Assembly (NCBI RefSeq): GCF_014196345.1
Contig: NZ_JACIDN010000002.1
Location: 434,001 to 498,000 of the forward strand
Source: Methylobacterium brachythecii
GTDB lineage: Bacteria > Pseudomonadota > Alphaproteobacteria > Rhizobiales > Beijerinckiaceae
DNA: 64,000 nt
Direction: 5' to 3'
Shown: positions 1 to 8,682 of the stretch, in pieces
Numbering within the stretch: position 1 is the stretch's first letter
Layout of the letters: each line of letters opens with the position of its first letter
Notes under the pieces: generated by a model
Told to the model about the DNA's origin: nothing
What the model saw: only the letters and a program-made list of their open reading frames with translations
Databases searched by the model: none
Position numbers and translations under genes: made by a program

Positions 1-29
1 ACCGCCCCCGGTCCCTCTATATTCGCGGT

Positions 30-376
30 TGCCGGTCGCAAGATCGGCTATGGCGATAAACGTTCTTCGAAATAAACCTATCGGACCCGGGGGCGGTACC
101 CGGCGCCTCCACCACAACCCAGGACCGATGGCCGCAAGGCCCGAGCGGACCGGAAGACTGGGTTTCGGCGGGGGCGAAATAGGATCGACGAGGGCGTAAA
201 GGTTGAGCTTTCGCTCGGCATGGTTCCGCCGTTATCGGGCCTCTGCAATAGTTGCCAATGACAACTTTGCTCCGGTCGCTGTCGCCGCGTAAGCGGTGCC
301 GGTTACCGAAATCAAGTCCTAGCGGGTAGCACTGCATAGGCGGGGTTCGGAGGTACCTGGCAACAGAAACCTCCAC
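30..376 (+). ncRNA. ssrA: tmRNA (ssrA), circularly permuted two-piece alphaproteobacterial form
   Basis: Transfer-messenger RNA that rescues stalled ribosomes and adds a degradation tag. The acceptor piece comes first and ends in CCA at 111-114 (CGCCTCCACCA). The spacer at about 115-169 would be removed. The coding piece begins near 170 with GGGGGCGAAATAGG, and its GGGGGCG pairs with CGCCTCC of the acceptor piece with one G-U. The tag frame runs from the resume codon GCC at 254 to TAA at 290-292 and encodes ANDNFAPVAVAA, ending in the VAA-type degron. A hairpin (GGAGGT 349-354 with ACCTCC 369-374) closes the 3' end. A TATATT -10 box lies at 18-23, so the 5' end near 30 is an estimate. It sits directly upstream of sspB, whose product binds this tag. 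Confidence 0.9.
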
Positions 377-439
377 TTACATTTCGACGTCCCCCGGCGG
401 CCCCGACGTCCGGCAGGCAACCGGGTAGAGCGAGCGCCG

Positions 440-1081
440 ATGGCAGAAGACCTGATCCGCTATGACCTCCTGGTGCAGGACGCGCTCCGCGGCGTCGTGA
501 AACGCGTGCTCACCGACGCGGCCCGGGAAGGGCTTTCCGGCGAGCATCATTTCTACGTCTCGTTCCGCACCGAAGCGCCGGGCGTGCGCATGTCTCAGCG
601 CCTGCGCGAAAAATACCCGCAGGACATGACCATCGTCCTGCAGCACCAGTTCTGGGACCTGAACGTCGGCGACACCTCGTTCGAGGTCGGCCTGTCGTTC
701 TCGGGCGTGCCCGAGCGGCTGCTGGTGCCCTTCGACGCGTTATCGGGGTTCTTCGATCCGTCCGTGCAGTTCGGTCTCAAATTCGACCTGCAGGAAGAGG
801 GTGAGGTATCCGAGGAGGGCGAGAGCGCGCCGCCCCAGATCAAGTCCGGTCCGCGCGGCGCGGCCTCCGAGCCGGCCGAGATCAAGCCGAAGAATGCCGG
901 CCTCGCTGCGATCTCGGGTCCGCCGAAGGTCGTGCCGGGCCTCAACGCCGGCAACAAGGTCAACGAGAGCTCGAACGACGCGAACGAAGCGGACAAGGAC
1001 GCCGCCGTCGCGGAAAAGGGCGCCGGCAAGGACAGCGGTGCCGAAGTCGTCAGCCTGGACGCCTTCCGCAAAAAGAATTGA
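440..1081 (+). CDS. sspB: SspB-type ClpXP adaptor protein
   Basis: 213 aa. SspB-alpha proteins are cytosolic adaptors that bind ssrA-tagged polypeptides and deliver them to the ClpXP protease. Residues 1-125 form the SspB fold (IRYDLLVQDALRGVVKRVL start, then HHFYVSFRTEAPGV and FEVGLSFSGVPERLLVPF). A long acidic, Pro/Ala/Lys-rich and probably disordered linker follows. The last residues (VVSLDAFRKKN) look like the ClpX-binding tail of the family. The gene starts 64 bp after the end of ssrA, so the tag and its reader are neighbours. The ATG at 440 begins the conserved N-terminus. The identification is firm; the tail assignment is by analogy. Confidence 0.92.
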   Translation: MAEDLIRYDLLVQDALRGVVKRVLTDAAREGLSGEHHFYVSFRTEAPGVRMSQRLREKYPQDMTIVLQHQFWDLNVGDTSFEVGLSFSGVPERLLVPFDALSGFFDPSVQFGLKFDLQEEGEVSEEGESAPPQIKSGPRGAASEPAEIKPKNAGLAAISGPPKVVPGLNAGNKVNESSNDANEADKDAAVAEKGAGKDSGAEVVSLDAFRKKN

Positions 1082-1123
1082 GGCAATCGACGCCGAGAGG
1101 CGGGAGCAGGCGAGGAGCGTGCC

Positions 1124-1504
1124 TCAGCCTGCTTCGATCCAGCGGGCAGCTGCCTCGGCAGTGTTCTCCGGACGCGAGTTGAACGCGATCGCTGCGGCGG
1201 GGGCGTGTTGGCGCACCGTATTGATCACCGCCTCGAAGACGATCAGTCCATTCGAGGCGAGACGAACGCCGCCGCCGATCACTACGCAGTCGTAGGTGTG
1301 CGCCTTCAGTTGCTGCGTCACCGTCGCAACCGCATCGTCGGGCCGGATGGAGCAGAAATCGGCGCCCCATCCGCGGTCGCGCATGTCCTTCAGACCGACC
1401 TCGATACCGGCTGCGATTTTCTCGGCGTCCATCCCGGGCGGCAAGGCAGGATCGGAGTAGTCGACGGCGTCGGGCGCGTAGCCGATCAGCAGGACCTGCG
1501 TCAT
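1124..1504 (-). CDS. Conserved hypothetical protein, Rossmann-like small protein next to P450
   Basis: 126 aa, function unknown. The N-terminus MTQVLLIGYAP, the central DCVVIGGGVRLA and the C-terminal half look like an alternating alpha/beta fold with a glycine-rich turn. There is no signal peptide or membrane segment. It lies 44 bp downstream of the P450 gene on the same strand, so the two are probably co-transcribed. It carries no cysteine motif, so it is not an obvious ferredoxin partner, and it is too short for a typical FMN flavodoxin. I chose the ATG at 1504 because upstream codons in this frame run into the P450 gene in another frame and show no conserved character. Confidence 0.7.
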   Translation of the reverse strand: MTQVLLIGYAPDAVDYSDPALPPGMDAEKIAAGIEVGLKDMRDRGWGADFCSIRPDDAVATVTQQLKAHTYDCVVIGGGVRLASNGLIVFEAVINTVRQHAPAAAIAFNSRPENTAEAAARWIEAG

Positions 1505-1548
1505 GGAGCTTCTCCTCGCACTTCTGCGCTGACCGCGCCCGCCGCAAA

Positions 1549-3012
1549 TCAGGCCGGTCCCGCTCCAACCAACGGGGGTTCGCTCGCTTGGTTCTCGGCA
1601 CCCGCCGTTCCGCGATCGTGCACCCGCATCCGCAACCCGCCCTGAGGCCTGAGCGTGACACGGTGCAGCGGCACCACCGGCGGATGGTCGGCGGCGAGAT
1701 CCAGCCGCACGGCTCGCGCAACATGCGCCAGCACGATCGTCGCCTCCTGGAGCGAGAAGCTCTGGCCGATGCAGACGCGCGGACCTGCTCCGAAGGGCAG
1801 ATAGGCGAAGCGCGGGATGCTCTCGCGATTCTCCGGCAGGAATCGCTCGGGCACGAAGGCATCGGGATCGTCCCAGAGCATCCGATGTCTGTGCAGGACC
1901 CAAGGCGCCACCATGACGGTGGAGTTCCGCGGGATCTTGATACGGCCGATACGGTCGTCGCGGATCGCCTGGCGGCTCATGAAGGGCACAGGCGGAAATA
2001 GCCGCATGGTCTCCTCCATCACCGCCTTGGCGAAGGGCAGGTCGTCGAGGGCAAAGTGGCCGTCGGTGCCGATGGCGGCGTCCGCTTCCGCCTCCAGCCG
2101 CTCGCGGGAGGCCGCGTCCTGCGAGAGGCAAAAGAGCGCCCAGGTCAGCGCGTTGGCCGTGGTCTCGTGGCCGGCGGCGATGAAGGTGACGATGTTGGCC
2201 TTCACCTCGAGATCGGTCAGGCCGTTGCCGGTCTCGGGATCGCTCGCGGTGAGCAGCAGCGTCAGCAGGTCGTGCGGCGCCTCGCCGCCGGACGCGGTCA
2301 GGGCACGCCGCCGCTCGATCAGCTCGTCCACCACCTCCTCGAAGAAGCGTCCGGCCGGCCGCGCGCGCAGGCGACCAATGCGGGGCACGAAGTTCGGCAT
2401 GCCGAAGACGTCGAGCGGATCGATCGGTCCGATCGCCTCGAGGAACCGGGTGATGGCGCGTCCGACCGCGTCCGGATCGCGCTTGAGCCCCTGCGTAAAG
2501 ATCGTGCGCTCCAGGACATCGAGGGAGACGCGCGTCATCTCGTTTGCCGCCTCGACCTGCATGCCGCCGCGCCGAGCGAGCCGGCGTGCGACGCGAGCAC
2601 CGGCGAGGTTCATCGACTCCGAAAAGCTCGTGACGTGGCGAGCCGAGAAGATCGGCGCGATGGTGCGGCGCTGGTTCTTCCACTCCTCGCCCTCGGCCGA
2701 GAGCAAGCCGTTGCCGAGCCCCGGCGCCAGGATGCGGCGCTGCAGGTCGTCCTTGCGGTAGTTCTTCGCGTTCTCGACATAGAGGTAACGGATCAACGCC
2801 GGATCACTCACCACCGTGACCCGGCCGAGGACGCCCTCCGCCGCAACCACAGGCTGCTCGAAATGCGAGCGCATCCAGGTGGTGATCGGGTTCTCGCGCG
2901 CCGCCCTGAGGAAGCCGAACAGGCTGAGATCCTGGGTGCGGGGCTTCGGAACCTCGGGCCGGAAGCGGAATGGCGTGACGGCATCGCGCGGCAGCGTTGC
3001 ATCCGTCTGCAT
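1549..3012 (-). CDS. Cytochrome P450 monooxygenase
   Basis: 487 aa, soluble class I-like bacterial P450, a heme-thiolate monooxygenase of unknown substrate. The I-helix oxygen-activation motif AGHETT is at about residues 280-285, the K-helix ExxR (ETMR) at 334-337, the PERF segment at 388-391, and the heme loop FGAGPRVCIG has its Cys ligand at about 414. No N-terminal membrane anchor is visible. The ATG at 3012 has AAGGAG five bases upstream, while an in-frame TTG at 3015 is too close to that site. It is divergent from fumC across about 90 bp. No ferredoxin or reductase gene is adjacent, so electron donors must lie elsewhere. The PERFLPENR and heme-loop style recalls CYP4/CYP102-like fatty-acid or alkane hydroxylases, but the substrate is not readable. 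Confidence 0.93.
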   Translation of the reverse strand: MQTDATLPRDAVTPFRFRPEVPKPRTQDLSLFGFLRAARENPITTWMRSHFEQPVVAAEGVLGRVTVVSDPALIRYLYVENAKNYRKDDLQRRILAPGLGNGLLSAEGEEWKNQRRTIAPIFSARHVTSFSESMNLAGARVARRLARRGGMQVEAANEMTRVSLDVLERTIFTQGLKRDPDAVGRAITRFLEAIGPIDPLDVFGMPNFVPRIGRLRARPAGRFFEEVVDELIERRRALTASGGEAPHDLLTLLLTASDPETGNGLTDLEVKANIVTFIAAGHETTANALTWALFCLSQDAASRERLEAEADAAIGTDGHFALDDLPFAKAVMEETMRLFPPVPFMSRQAIRDDRIGRIKIPRNSTVMVAPWVLHRHRMLWDDPDAFVPERFLPENRESIPRFAYLPFGAGPRVCIGQSFSLQEATIVLAHVARAVRLDLAADHPPVVPLHRVTLRPQGGLRMRVHDRGTAGAENQASEPPLVGAGPA

Positions 3013-3104
3013 CAAATCTCCTTTGACCGAGCGAGAAGCGGAATTTCACTCCGAGGCTCGCTTCGTTAAGTAGGGGCCGCACCGACCCAGACGAAGAGGC
3101 CACG

Positions 3105-4529
3105 ATGTCGCCGGACAACTCGACCGAGACCCACCAGGAGACCCGCACGGAATCCGATACCTTCGGTCCGATCGAGGTCCCGGCCCACCGCTATTGGGGC
3201 GCGCAGACGCAGCGCTCGATCCAGAACTTCCGCATCGGCACCGAGCACCAGCCGGCCCCGATCGTCCATGCGCTCGGCATCGTGAAACAGGCCGCCGCCC
3301 TGGTGAACAAGGATCTCGGCGGCCTCGACGCCAAGGTCGCCGACGCCATCGCCGCTTCTGCGGCGGAGGTCGTCGCCGGCAAGCACGACGACGAGTTTCC
3401 GCTGGTGGTCTGGCAGACGGGCTCGGGCACCCAGTCGAACATGAACGCCAACGAGGTGATCGCTTCGCTCGCCAACGAGCGGCTCGGCGGCAAGCGCGGC
3501 GGCAAGTCGCCGGTCCACCCGAACGACCATTGCAACCGCAGCCAGTCCTCGAACGACACCTTCCCCACCGCCATGCACATCGCCGTGGCGCGTGAGATCA
3601 AGGAGCGGTTGCTCCCGGCACTCACCCACCTGCACGATGCGCTGGAGGCCAAGTCCAAGGCGTTCTCCTCGATCGTGAAGATCGGCCGCACCCACCTGCA
3701 GGACGCGACCCCCGTCTCGCTGGGCCAGGAGTTTTCCGGCTACGTCGCCCAGGTCGCCCTCGGAAAGGCCCGCATCGAGCAGACGCTGCCGGGCGTGTTC
3801 GCGCTGGCTCAGGGCGGCACGGCGGTGGGCACCGGCCTCAACGCGCATCCGGAATTCGCGGAGCGCTTCGCGGCCAAGGTCGCCGAGTTGACCGGCCTGC
3901 CCTTCACCTCGGCCGAGAACAAGTTCGAGGCGCTCGCCACCCACGACGCCCTCGTCTTCACGCAGGGCGCGCTGACGGCGCTGGCCTCGGGCCTGTTCAA
4001 GATCGCACAGGACATCCGCCTGCTCGGCTCCGGCCCGCGCTCGGGCCTCGGCGAACTCTCCCTGCCGGAGAACGAGCCCGGCTCCTCGATCATGCCGGGC
4101 AAGGTCAACCCGACCCAGTGCGAGGCGCTGACCATGGTCTGCTGCCAGGTGGTCGGCAACGGCACCACGGTGAGCTTTGCCGGATCACAGGGTCATTTCG
4201 AGTTGAACGTGTTCAAGCCGGTCATCGCCAACGCGGTGCTGCAATCGGTGCGTCTGCTGGCCGACGCGGCGGTGAGCTTCACCGACAATTGCGTCGTCGG
4301 CATCAAGGCCAACGAGGACAAGATCGCTGACCTGATGAGCCGCTCGCTCATGCTGGTCACCGCGCTCGCCCCCTCCATCGGCTACGACAAGGCCGCGACC
4401 ATCGCCAAAACGGCGCACAAGAACGGCACCACCCTGAAGGAAGAGGCGCTGAATCTGGGCTACGTCACGGCCGAGGAATTCGATCGTGTCGTGCGTCCCG
4501 ACACGATGCTGGCGCCGAGCATCGATTAG
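3105..4529 (+). CDS. fumC: Fumarate hydratase class II
   Basis: 474 aa, cytosolic tetrameric iron-independent fumarase that interconverts fumarate and L-malate in the TCA cycle. The fumarase/aspartase signature [11 protein letters not shown] is at residues 326-336. Substrate-binding [12 protein letters not shown] (106-117), [11 protein letters not shown] (148-158) and [10 protein letters not shown] (194-203) are intact. Length matches the family, with a roughly 15-residue N-terminal extension. It heads a run with the DUF4169 and ribbon-helix-helix genes, an arrangement I recognise from Rhizobiales. A 9-bp perfect hairpin follows the stop codon, so the downstream genes may be expressed at a lower level. 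Confidence 0.97.
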   Translation: MSPDNSTETHQETRTESDTFGPIEVPAHRYWGAQTQRSIQNFRIGTEHQPAPIVHALGIVKQAAALVNKDLGGLDAKVADAIAASAAEVVAGKHDDEFPLVVWQTGSGTQSNMNANEVIASLANERLGGKRGGKSPVHPNDHCNRSQSSNDTFPTAMHIAVAREIKERLLPALTHLHDALEAKSKAFSSIVKIGRTHLQDATPVSLGQEFSGYVAQVALGKARIEQTLPGVFALAQGGTAVGTGLNAHPEFAERFAAKVAELTGLPFTSAENKFEALATHDALVFTQGALTALASGLFKIAQDIRLLGSGPRSGLGELSLPENEPGSSIMPGKVNPTQCEALTMVCCQVVGNGTTVSFAGSQGHFELNVFKPVIANAVLQSVRLLADAAVSFTDNCVVGIKANEDKIADLMSRSLMLVTALAPSIGYDKAATIAKTAHKNGTTLKEEALNLGYVTAEEFDRVVRPDTMLAPSID

Positions 4530-4545
4530 ACGCATGATCATGGTT

Positions 4546-4566
4546 CCGGCGGGATTTTCCCGCCGG
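4546..4566 (+). terminator. Strong hairpin after fumC (attenuator or weak terminator)
   Basis: CCGGCGGGA (4546-4554), loop TTT, TCCCGCCGG (4558-4566): a perfect 9-bp stem 17 bases after the fumC stop. No T-run follows, so full termination is uncertain. It may act as a partial terminator or an mRNA 3'-end stabiliser before the two small genes. Confidence 0.55.
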
Positions 4567-4589
4567 GTCCGGTCGGAGACGAACGTGCC

Positions 4590-4778
4590 GTGGCCGAGAT
4601 CATCAACCTGAACCAGTTCCGCAAGGCGCGCGACAAGGCCGAGAAGCAGGCACGCGCCGCGGAGAACCGCATCGTCTTCGGCCGTCCCAAGAAGGCCAAG
4701 ACCCTCGCCGAGAAGAAGGCGGCCATCGAGACCGAACGGCTCGAAGGTCACCGCCTCAAGAGCCCCGACGAAGAATGA
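4590..4778 (+). CDS. DUF4169-type small conserved protein
   Basis: 62 aa, very basic and acidic (Lys/Arg/Glu-rich), helical, starting MAEIINLNQFRKARDKAEK. This matches the short alphaproteobacterial family annotated as DUF4169. Function is unknown. There is no membrane segment or cysteine. It starts at GTG 4590 and overlaps the next gene by 4 bp (ATGA at 4775-4778), which implies translational coupling. It follows fumC by 60 bp. Confidence 0.8.
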   Translation: MAEIINLNQFRKARDKAEKQARAAENRIVFGRPKKAKTLAEKKAAIETERLEGHRLKSPDEE

Positions 4779-5038
4779 ACGACGAGACGCTGGGCGGCCT
4801 CAAGAAGCGCTCGGTGATGATTGCCGGACATCGCACCAGCGTCTCGTTGGAATCCGCGTTCTGGGACGTGCTGCGCGAGATCGCGGAGACGCGGGAACGA
4901 TCCGTCCAGGCCATGATCGGGGATATCGACGCCGAGCGCGGCGACCAGAACCTGTCTTCGGCGATCCGAGTCTTCGTGCTGCGTTGCGTGCTGGAGCGCT
5001 CGGGTGAAGCAGCCCCAACGGCCGATCGAGCAACCTGA
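4775..5038 (+). CDS. Ribbon-helix-helix domain protein
   Basis: 87 aa. The segment KKRSVMIAGHRTSVSLESAFWDVLREIAETRERSVQAMIGDID reads as an Arc/MetJ-like ribbon-helix-helix unit: a beta strand (RTSVSLE) then two helices, as in the RHH_4-type family of Rhizobiales. It probably binds DNA as a dimer, with unknown targets. It is translationally coupled to the upstream DUF4169 gene. No toxin gene is adjacent, so an antitoxin role is not supported. Confidence 0.8.
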   Translation: MNDETLGGLKKRSVMIAGHRTSVSLESAFWDVLREIAETRERSVQAMIGDIDAERGDQNLSSAIRVFVLRCVLERSGEAAPTADRAT

Positions 5039-5163
5039 TACATATCTAAACATATGTTGTGCGTTATAAAGCAACTCTACAGTAAACCTGACGTTAATCT
5101 GTGCACTGCAACCTTCGGCTCATCTTCGATGATCGAGCCGGCGATCCGGCCTAGGGGCCGGCT

Positions 5164-6861
5164 ATGCGCGCGTTCAACGACCTGAAACTTATCGTAAAGC
5201 TGGCAATACCGACGCTACTGCTGGTTGCGGTCTCGATCGGATTGGTCGGGTTTTCGCATACCAACCTGACCATGCTCGCCAGCGTCGCTCAGCATCTGGT
5301 CGATGAGAGTGCGACCCGCGCCATCCTGTCCAGCGAACTCGCCCTCCAGGTCAACGAAGCGACCATCCGCGAGAAGAACGCGATCCTCGAGACCGAAGAC
5401 GCACGGGTCGCTCTGCAACTCACCGGGCAGGCCAATGCCAAGCGGGCCGCCTACAAGGCGATCGACCGTCTGATCGCACTGGCGGACAGCGATGACCGGC
5501 GCGCAACGAACGAGCGCATCAAGGCGCAGATGAACGACTTCTTCTCCGCCTCGGAGCGCGTGACGGCCTTCGCGTCGAAGGGTGACAAGCGCTCGGCCAT
5601 CGAGCTGTCCAATGGCGAAGGACGCGCGGCACGCGGCAAACTCGTCGAGGCTCTGCAGCAGCGTGTCGAGGCCAATCAGCGCGAACTCTTGCGGGACCGC
5701 GACGGGGCGGCCCAGACGGCGAAGGACACGACCTGGATGCTGGTCGTCATCGCCGCGGCCGGTCTGATCGTTTCGAGCGCCCTGCTCGGCGTCATCGCGA
5801 TCTACGGCATCACCAAGCCCATGGGCCAGCTCGTCGGCGTGCTGCAGCGCATGGCCCATGGCGAGATCGATACGACGATCGCCGCGGCCGCGCGCGGTGA
5901 CGAGATCGGAGCGGTCGGCCGCGCGGTCGAGGGCATCAAGAGCATGGTGGCCCAGAAGGCGGCCGAGGAAACGGAGCGCAAGCGCATCGCCGACGAAGCG
6001 GCAGCCCTCGAGCGTCGCCGGACCATGATCGAACTCGCCGACGGCTTCGAGCAAGCCATCGGCGGCATCGTCGGTGCGGTGGGATCGGCCGCGACCGAGC
6101 TGCAGGCCACCGCACAGACCATGACGGTGACGGCGACCCAGACGGCTAGCCAATCGACGACGGTCGCGGCAGCGGCGGAAGAAGCCGCCTCGAACGTGAA
6201 CACCGTGGCCGCTGCCGCCGAGGAGCTGGGCTCGTCCGTCCAGGAAATCGGCCGGCAGGTCGATGGCTCGGCCGCGCTCGCCGGAAAGGCCGTCGAGGAC
6301 GCGGCCGGCACGGCAGCGCTGGTGCGCGAGCTCAGCGTCGCCGCTGCCAAGATCGGCGACGTCGTGCGCATGATCTCGGACATCGCCAGCCAGACCAACC
6401 TTCTGGCGCTGAACGCCACCATCGAGGCGGCTCGTGCGGGTGAGGCCGGACGCGGCTTCGCCGTGGTGGCGGCCGAGGTGAAGGAGCTGGCCTCGCAGAC
6501 GGCCAAGGCGACTGACGAGATCGGCAGCCAGATCGCCCGAATCCAGGGCTCGACCGATCAGGCGGTCGGTGCGATCAGCGGCATCACCTCGCGCATCCAG
6601 GAAATCAGCGCCGTCGCCACCTCCATCGCCGCCGCCGTCGAGGAGCAGGGCGCGGCGACGCAGGAGATCGTGCGCAACGTCTCCCAGGCCGCCAGCGGCA
6701 CCGGCGAGGTCACCTCGAACATTTCAGGCGTCGCCCGCGCCGCCGAGGAGACTGGAGCGGCGGCGAGCCAGGTGCTGGCCTCTGCCTCGGAGCTGTCTCG
6801 CCAGTCCGAGCACCTCAACGGCGAGGTCGCCCGCTTCCTGGCGACCGTTCGCGCCGCCTGA
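5164..6861 (+). CDS. Methyl-accepting chemotaxis protein
   Basis: 565 aa inner-membrane chemoreceptor. TM1 is at about residues 11-31, a periplasmic four-helix-bundle-type sensor region (about 32-190) follows, then TM2 at 191-214, HAMP at 214-266, and a cytoplasmic signalling domain (about 300-560). The conserved hairpin tip around [20 protein letters not shown] lies at about 405-424. No C-terminal CheR/CheB pentapeptide is present. The ligand cannot be read. It stands alone, with no che genes next to it. A degenerate CtrA-like box (TAAA-N7-TTAA at 5083-5097) lies upstream and could link it to flagellar gene timing. Confidence 0.95.
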   Translation: MRAFNDLKLIVKLAIPTLLLVAVSIGLVGFSHTNLTMLASVAQHLVDESATRAILSSELALQVNEATIREKNAILETEDARVALQLTGQANAKRAAYKAIDRLIALADSDDRRATNERIKAQMNDFFSASERVTAFASKGDKRSAIELSNGEGRAARGKLVEALQQRVEANQRELLRDRDGAAQTAKDTTWMLVVIAAAGLIVSSALLGVIAIYGITKPMGQLVGVLQRMAHGEIDTTIAAAARGDEIGAVGRAVEGIKSMVAQKAAEETERKRIADEAAALERRRTMIELADGFEQAIGGIVGAVGSAATELQATAQTMTVTATQTASQSTTVAAAAEEAASNVNTVAAAAEELGSSVQEIGRQVDGSAALAGKAVEDAAGTAALVRELSVAAAKIGDVVRMISDIASQTNLLALNATIEAARAGEAGRGFAVVAAEVKELASQTAKATDEIGSQIARIQGSTDQAVGAISGITSRIQEISAVATSIAAAVEEQGAATQEIVRNVSQAASGTGEVTSNISGVARAAEETGAAASQVLASASELSRQSEHLNGEVARFLATVRAA

Positions 6862-6875
6862 GCCATCGAACGGTA

Positions 6876-6918
6876 GACGAAGCGCGTCTCGCTCGCCCGA
6901 GCAGGGCGCGCCTTCGTC
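6876..6918. terminator. Candidate bidirectional terminator between convergent genes
   Basis: GACGAAGCGCG at 6876-6886 is matched by CGCGCCTTCGTC at 6907-6918, giving a stem of about 11 bp with one bulge around a 20-base loop. It lies between the 3' ends of the convergent chemoreceptor and PhoD-like genes. There is no clear T-run. Confidence 0.5.
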
Positions 6919-6919
6919 G

Positions 6920-8554
6920 TCAGGCGCGCTTCATCGTGGTTGTGTGGAAGGGCTCGAGGGTGTCGATCGCCTCGGGCCTTTGCGTCTTCTGGTTCCAGTT
7001 GAAGTAGCGCAGCACCACGCTCTCGGGCGTGAAGTCCATGATCAAAAAGCCGTTCTCCTCGATCGGCTTCACCGTCTCGTCCATGTCGAGATGGTGAGGC
7101 GTCAACGGTCCGACGCCGCGGAACTCCGAGGCCCAGCCGCCGGTGCTGGTACCGAGCGTCCCGGGCAGCACCGTCACCACCGGATTCTTCGAGAAGTCCA
7201 GCTTGCCGCTGCGCAGCATCCGACCCTCTGCCGTCGCGTGGAGATCGCCGCTGACCACGAGCGGGATGCGCCCGGGCATCTCGGCGAGCGACTGCATCAG
7301 CCGGTCGTGCTGCGTCAGCCAGCCGGACTGCCAATAGGGCTTGGGCTTGGCGACCGAGAGCCGGCCGTCAGAGCCGAGCAGGTCCGGGTACCACTCGCCC
7401 CACTTGCCGGCGCTCCAGCCCGGCGGATTGGAGGGCACGTGCATGACGTGGTCGACGTCGCGCGCGGCAGCCCGCGCCTTGAGCCAGGTCTCGACCTCGG
7501 GTGCGACATACACCGAGGCTGGCCCGGCCAGCGTCATCGTCCGCCGGACATCGTAGAGCAGAACCTCGGCGAGCCGTCCGTAGCGCAGGGTGCCGAAGCT
7601 CTCCGATAGGCCGGAGGGCCGATAGGCGGGACGGTCCGGCGTATCGCAGCCCGGCAGGCCGGCGGGGCGGTTCGGATCGGGCAGGAACTCGGGATACCAG
7701 AGGCGCTGCGTCGCCCGCGCCGCCTGCATCATGAAGGTGTCCGGCGGGAAGGTGACGGCCTCGTCCGTCGCCTCGTCGTTGTCGAAATGGTCGTGGTCGT
7801 CCTGCAGGAAGAAGACCGGCGTCGAGCGGCACAGCGTCCCGTAGAGCGGCGTGATCTGCTCGCCCGCCGCCTTGAACAGTGCCGACTCGTTCGGCGTGCC
7901 GAGAACCGGCAGCGAGCGATCGAACCGCGCATAGGCCAGGGCCGCCGGGTTGGCGCCGAGCCGCGGCGAGGCCTTCGGCGCGAGCAGGTCCCAATAGACG
8001 TGGTCGCCATTGGCCACGAGGGCATCGGGCTGGAAGGAGAGCGCCCGTTTCAGCAGCCGCTGCCGCACGGCCGCGGGCAGGAACTCAAAGTTGGTGTGCG
8101 CCTTGGCGAAGAGATCGTGCCCACCGGAGCAGGAATAGACCAGCAACCGGAATTTCTGGGGCCGGTCCTCCGGCGCCGGCATCGTCGAGAGCGTCCACGG
8201 CGCGCAGAGCGCGCGGCCATCCGCGGCGGCCAGCGAGAGCCTGTGCTCCGTGCCCGGCTTCAGATCCTCCGCGAAGAACTGCCAGAACAGACCCTGCGTG
8301 TCCGAGGCGATGCCGGGAAAGCTTTTTCCGCCCACGTTGAGCTTGGGCGGCCCATCGAGCGCCCGCTTGAACGAGGCCTTGATCAGCAGCCGGTCGTGGC
8401 TGCTCGCCGGCAGCAGATGCGCGACATCGCCGGAATCCCAGTCGTCCGCCGCGGTCCCCGATGCCGCCCAGGCCGGCATCGCACCGATCATCGGCAACCC
8501 ACCGAGCGCCGCGAAGGCACCGGCCTCGAGAACGCCGCGTCGTGTCGTGCTCAT
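6920..8554 (-). CDS. PhoD-like alkaline phosphatase/phosphodiesterase, Tat-exported
   Basis: 544 aa. The N-terminus MSTTRRGVLEAGAFAALGG followed by AMPAWA is a twin-arginine signal peptide, so the folded metalloenzyme is exported to the periplasm. The body is PhoD-like metallophosphatase, with metal-binding motifs VANGDHVYWDL, QDDHDHFDNDE and VVSGDLHAT. Family members hydrolyse phosphomonoesters or phosphodiesters using Ca/Fe. The ATG at 8554 was chosen because it starts the Tat motif; in-frame codons upstream add only arginine-rich non-conserved sequence. It is convergent with the chemoreceptor gene. No Pho box was recognised. Confidence 0.88.
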   Translation of the reverse strand: MSTTRRGVLEAGAFAALGGLPMIGAMPAWAASGTAADDWDSGDVAHLLPASSHDRLLIKASFKRALDGPPKLNVGGKSFPGIASDTQGLFWQFFAEDLKPGTEHRLSLAAADGRALCAPWTLSTMPAPEDRPQKFRLLVYSCSGGHDLFAKAHTNFEFLPAAVRQRLLKRALSFQPDALVANGDHVYWDLLAPKASPRLGANPAALAYARFDRSLPVLGTPNESALFKAAGEQITPLYGTLCRSTPVFFLQDDHDHFDNDEATDEAVTFPPDTFMMQAARATQRLWYPEFLPDPNRPAGLPGCDTPDRPAYRPSGLSESFGTLRYGRLAEVLLYDVRRTMTLAGPASVYVAPEVETWLKARAAARDVDHVMHVPSNPPGWSAGKWGEWYPDLLGSDGRLSVAKPKPYWQSGWLTQHDRLMQSLAEMPGRIPLVVSGDLHATAEGRMLRSGKLDFSKNPVVTVLPGTLGTSTGGWASEFRGVGPLTPHHLDMDETVKPIEENGFLIMDFTPESVVLRYFNWNQKTQRPEAIDTLEPFHTTTMKRA

Positions 8555-8682
8555 GCTTCCGATCCCTCGCTCGGGCTCTCGGTGGCGGCCCGTTTCACCG
8601 GCCACGTCACCGGCCGACCTGCTGCACAATATTGCGCAGGGCTCCGCAATTTCGACCGAGGGCTTGGCCAGGAGGCGGGGGA

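Noticed and set aside
17..376. 119-residue ORF on the minus strand
   Set aside because: It lies entirely within the tmRNA gene. The RNA structure and tag frame explain the sequence, and the translation has no coding character.
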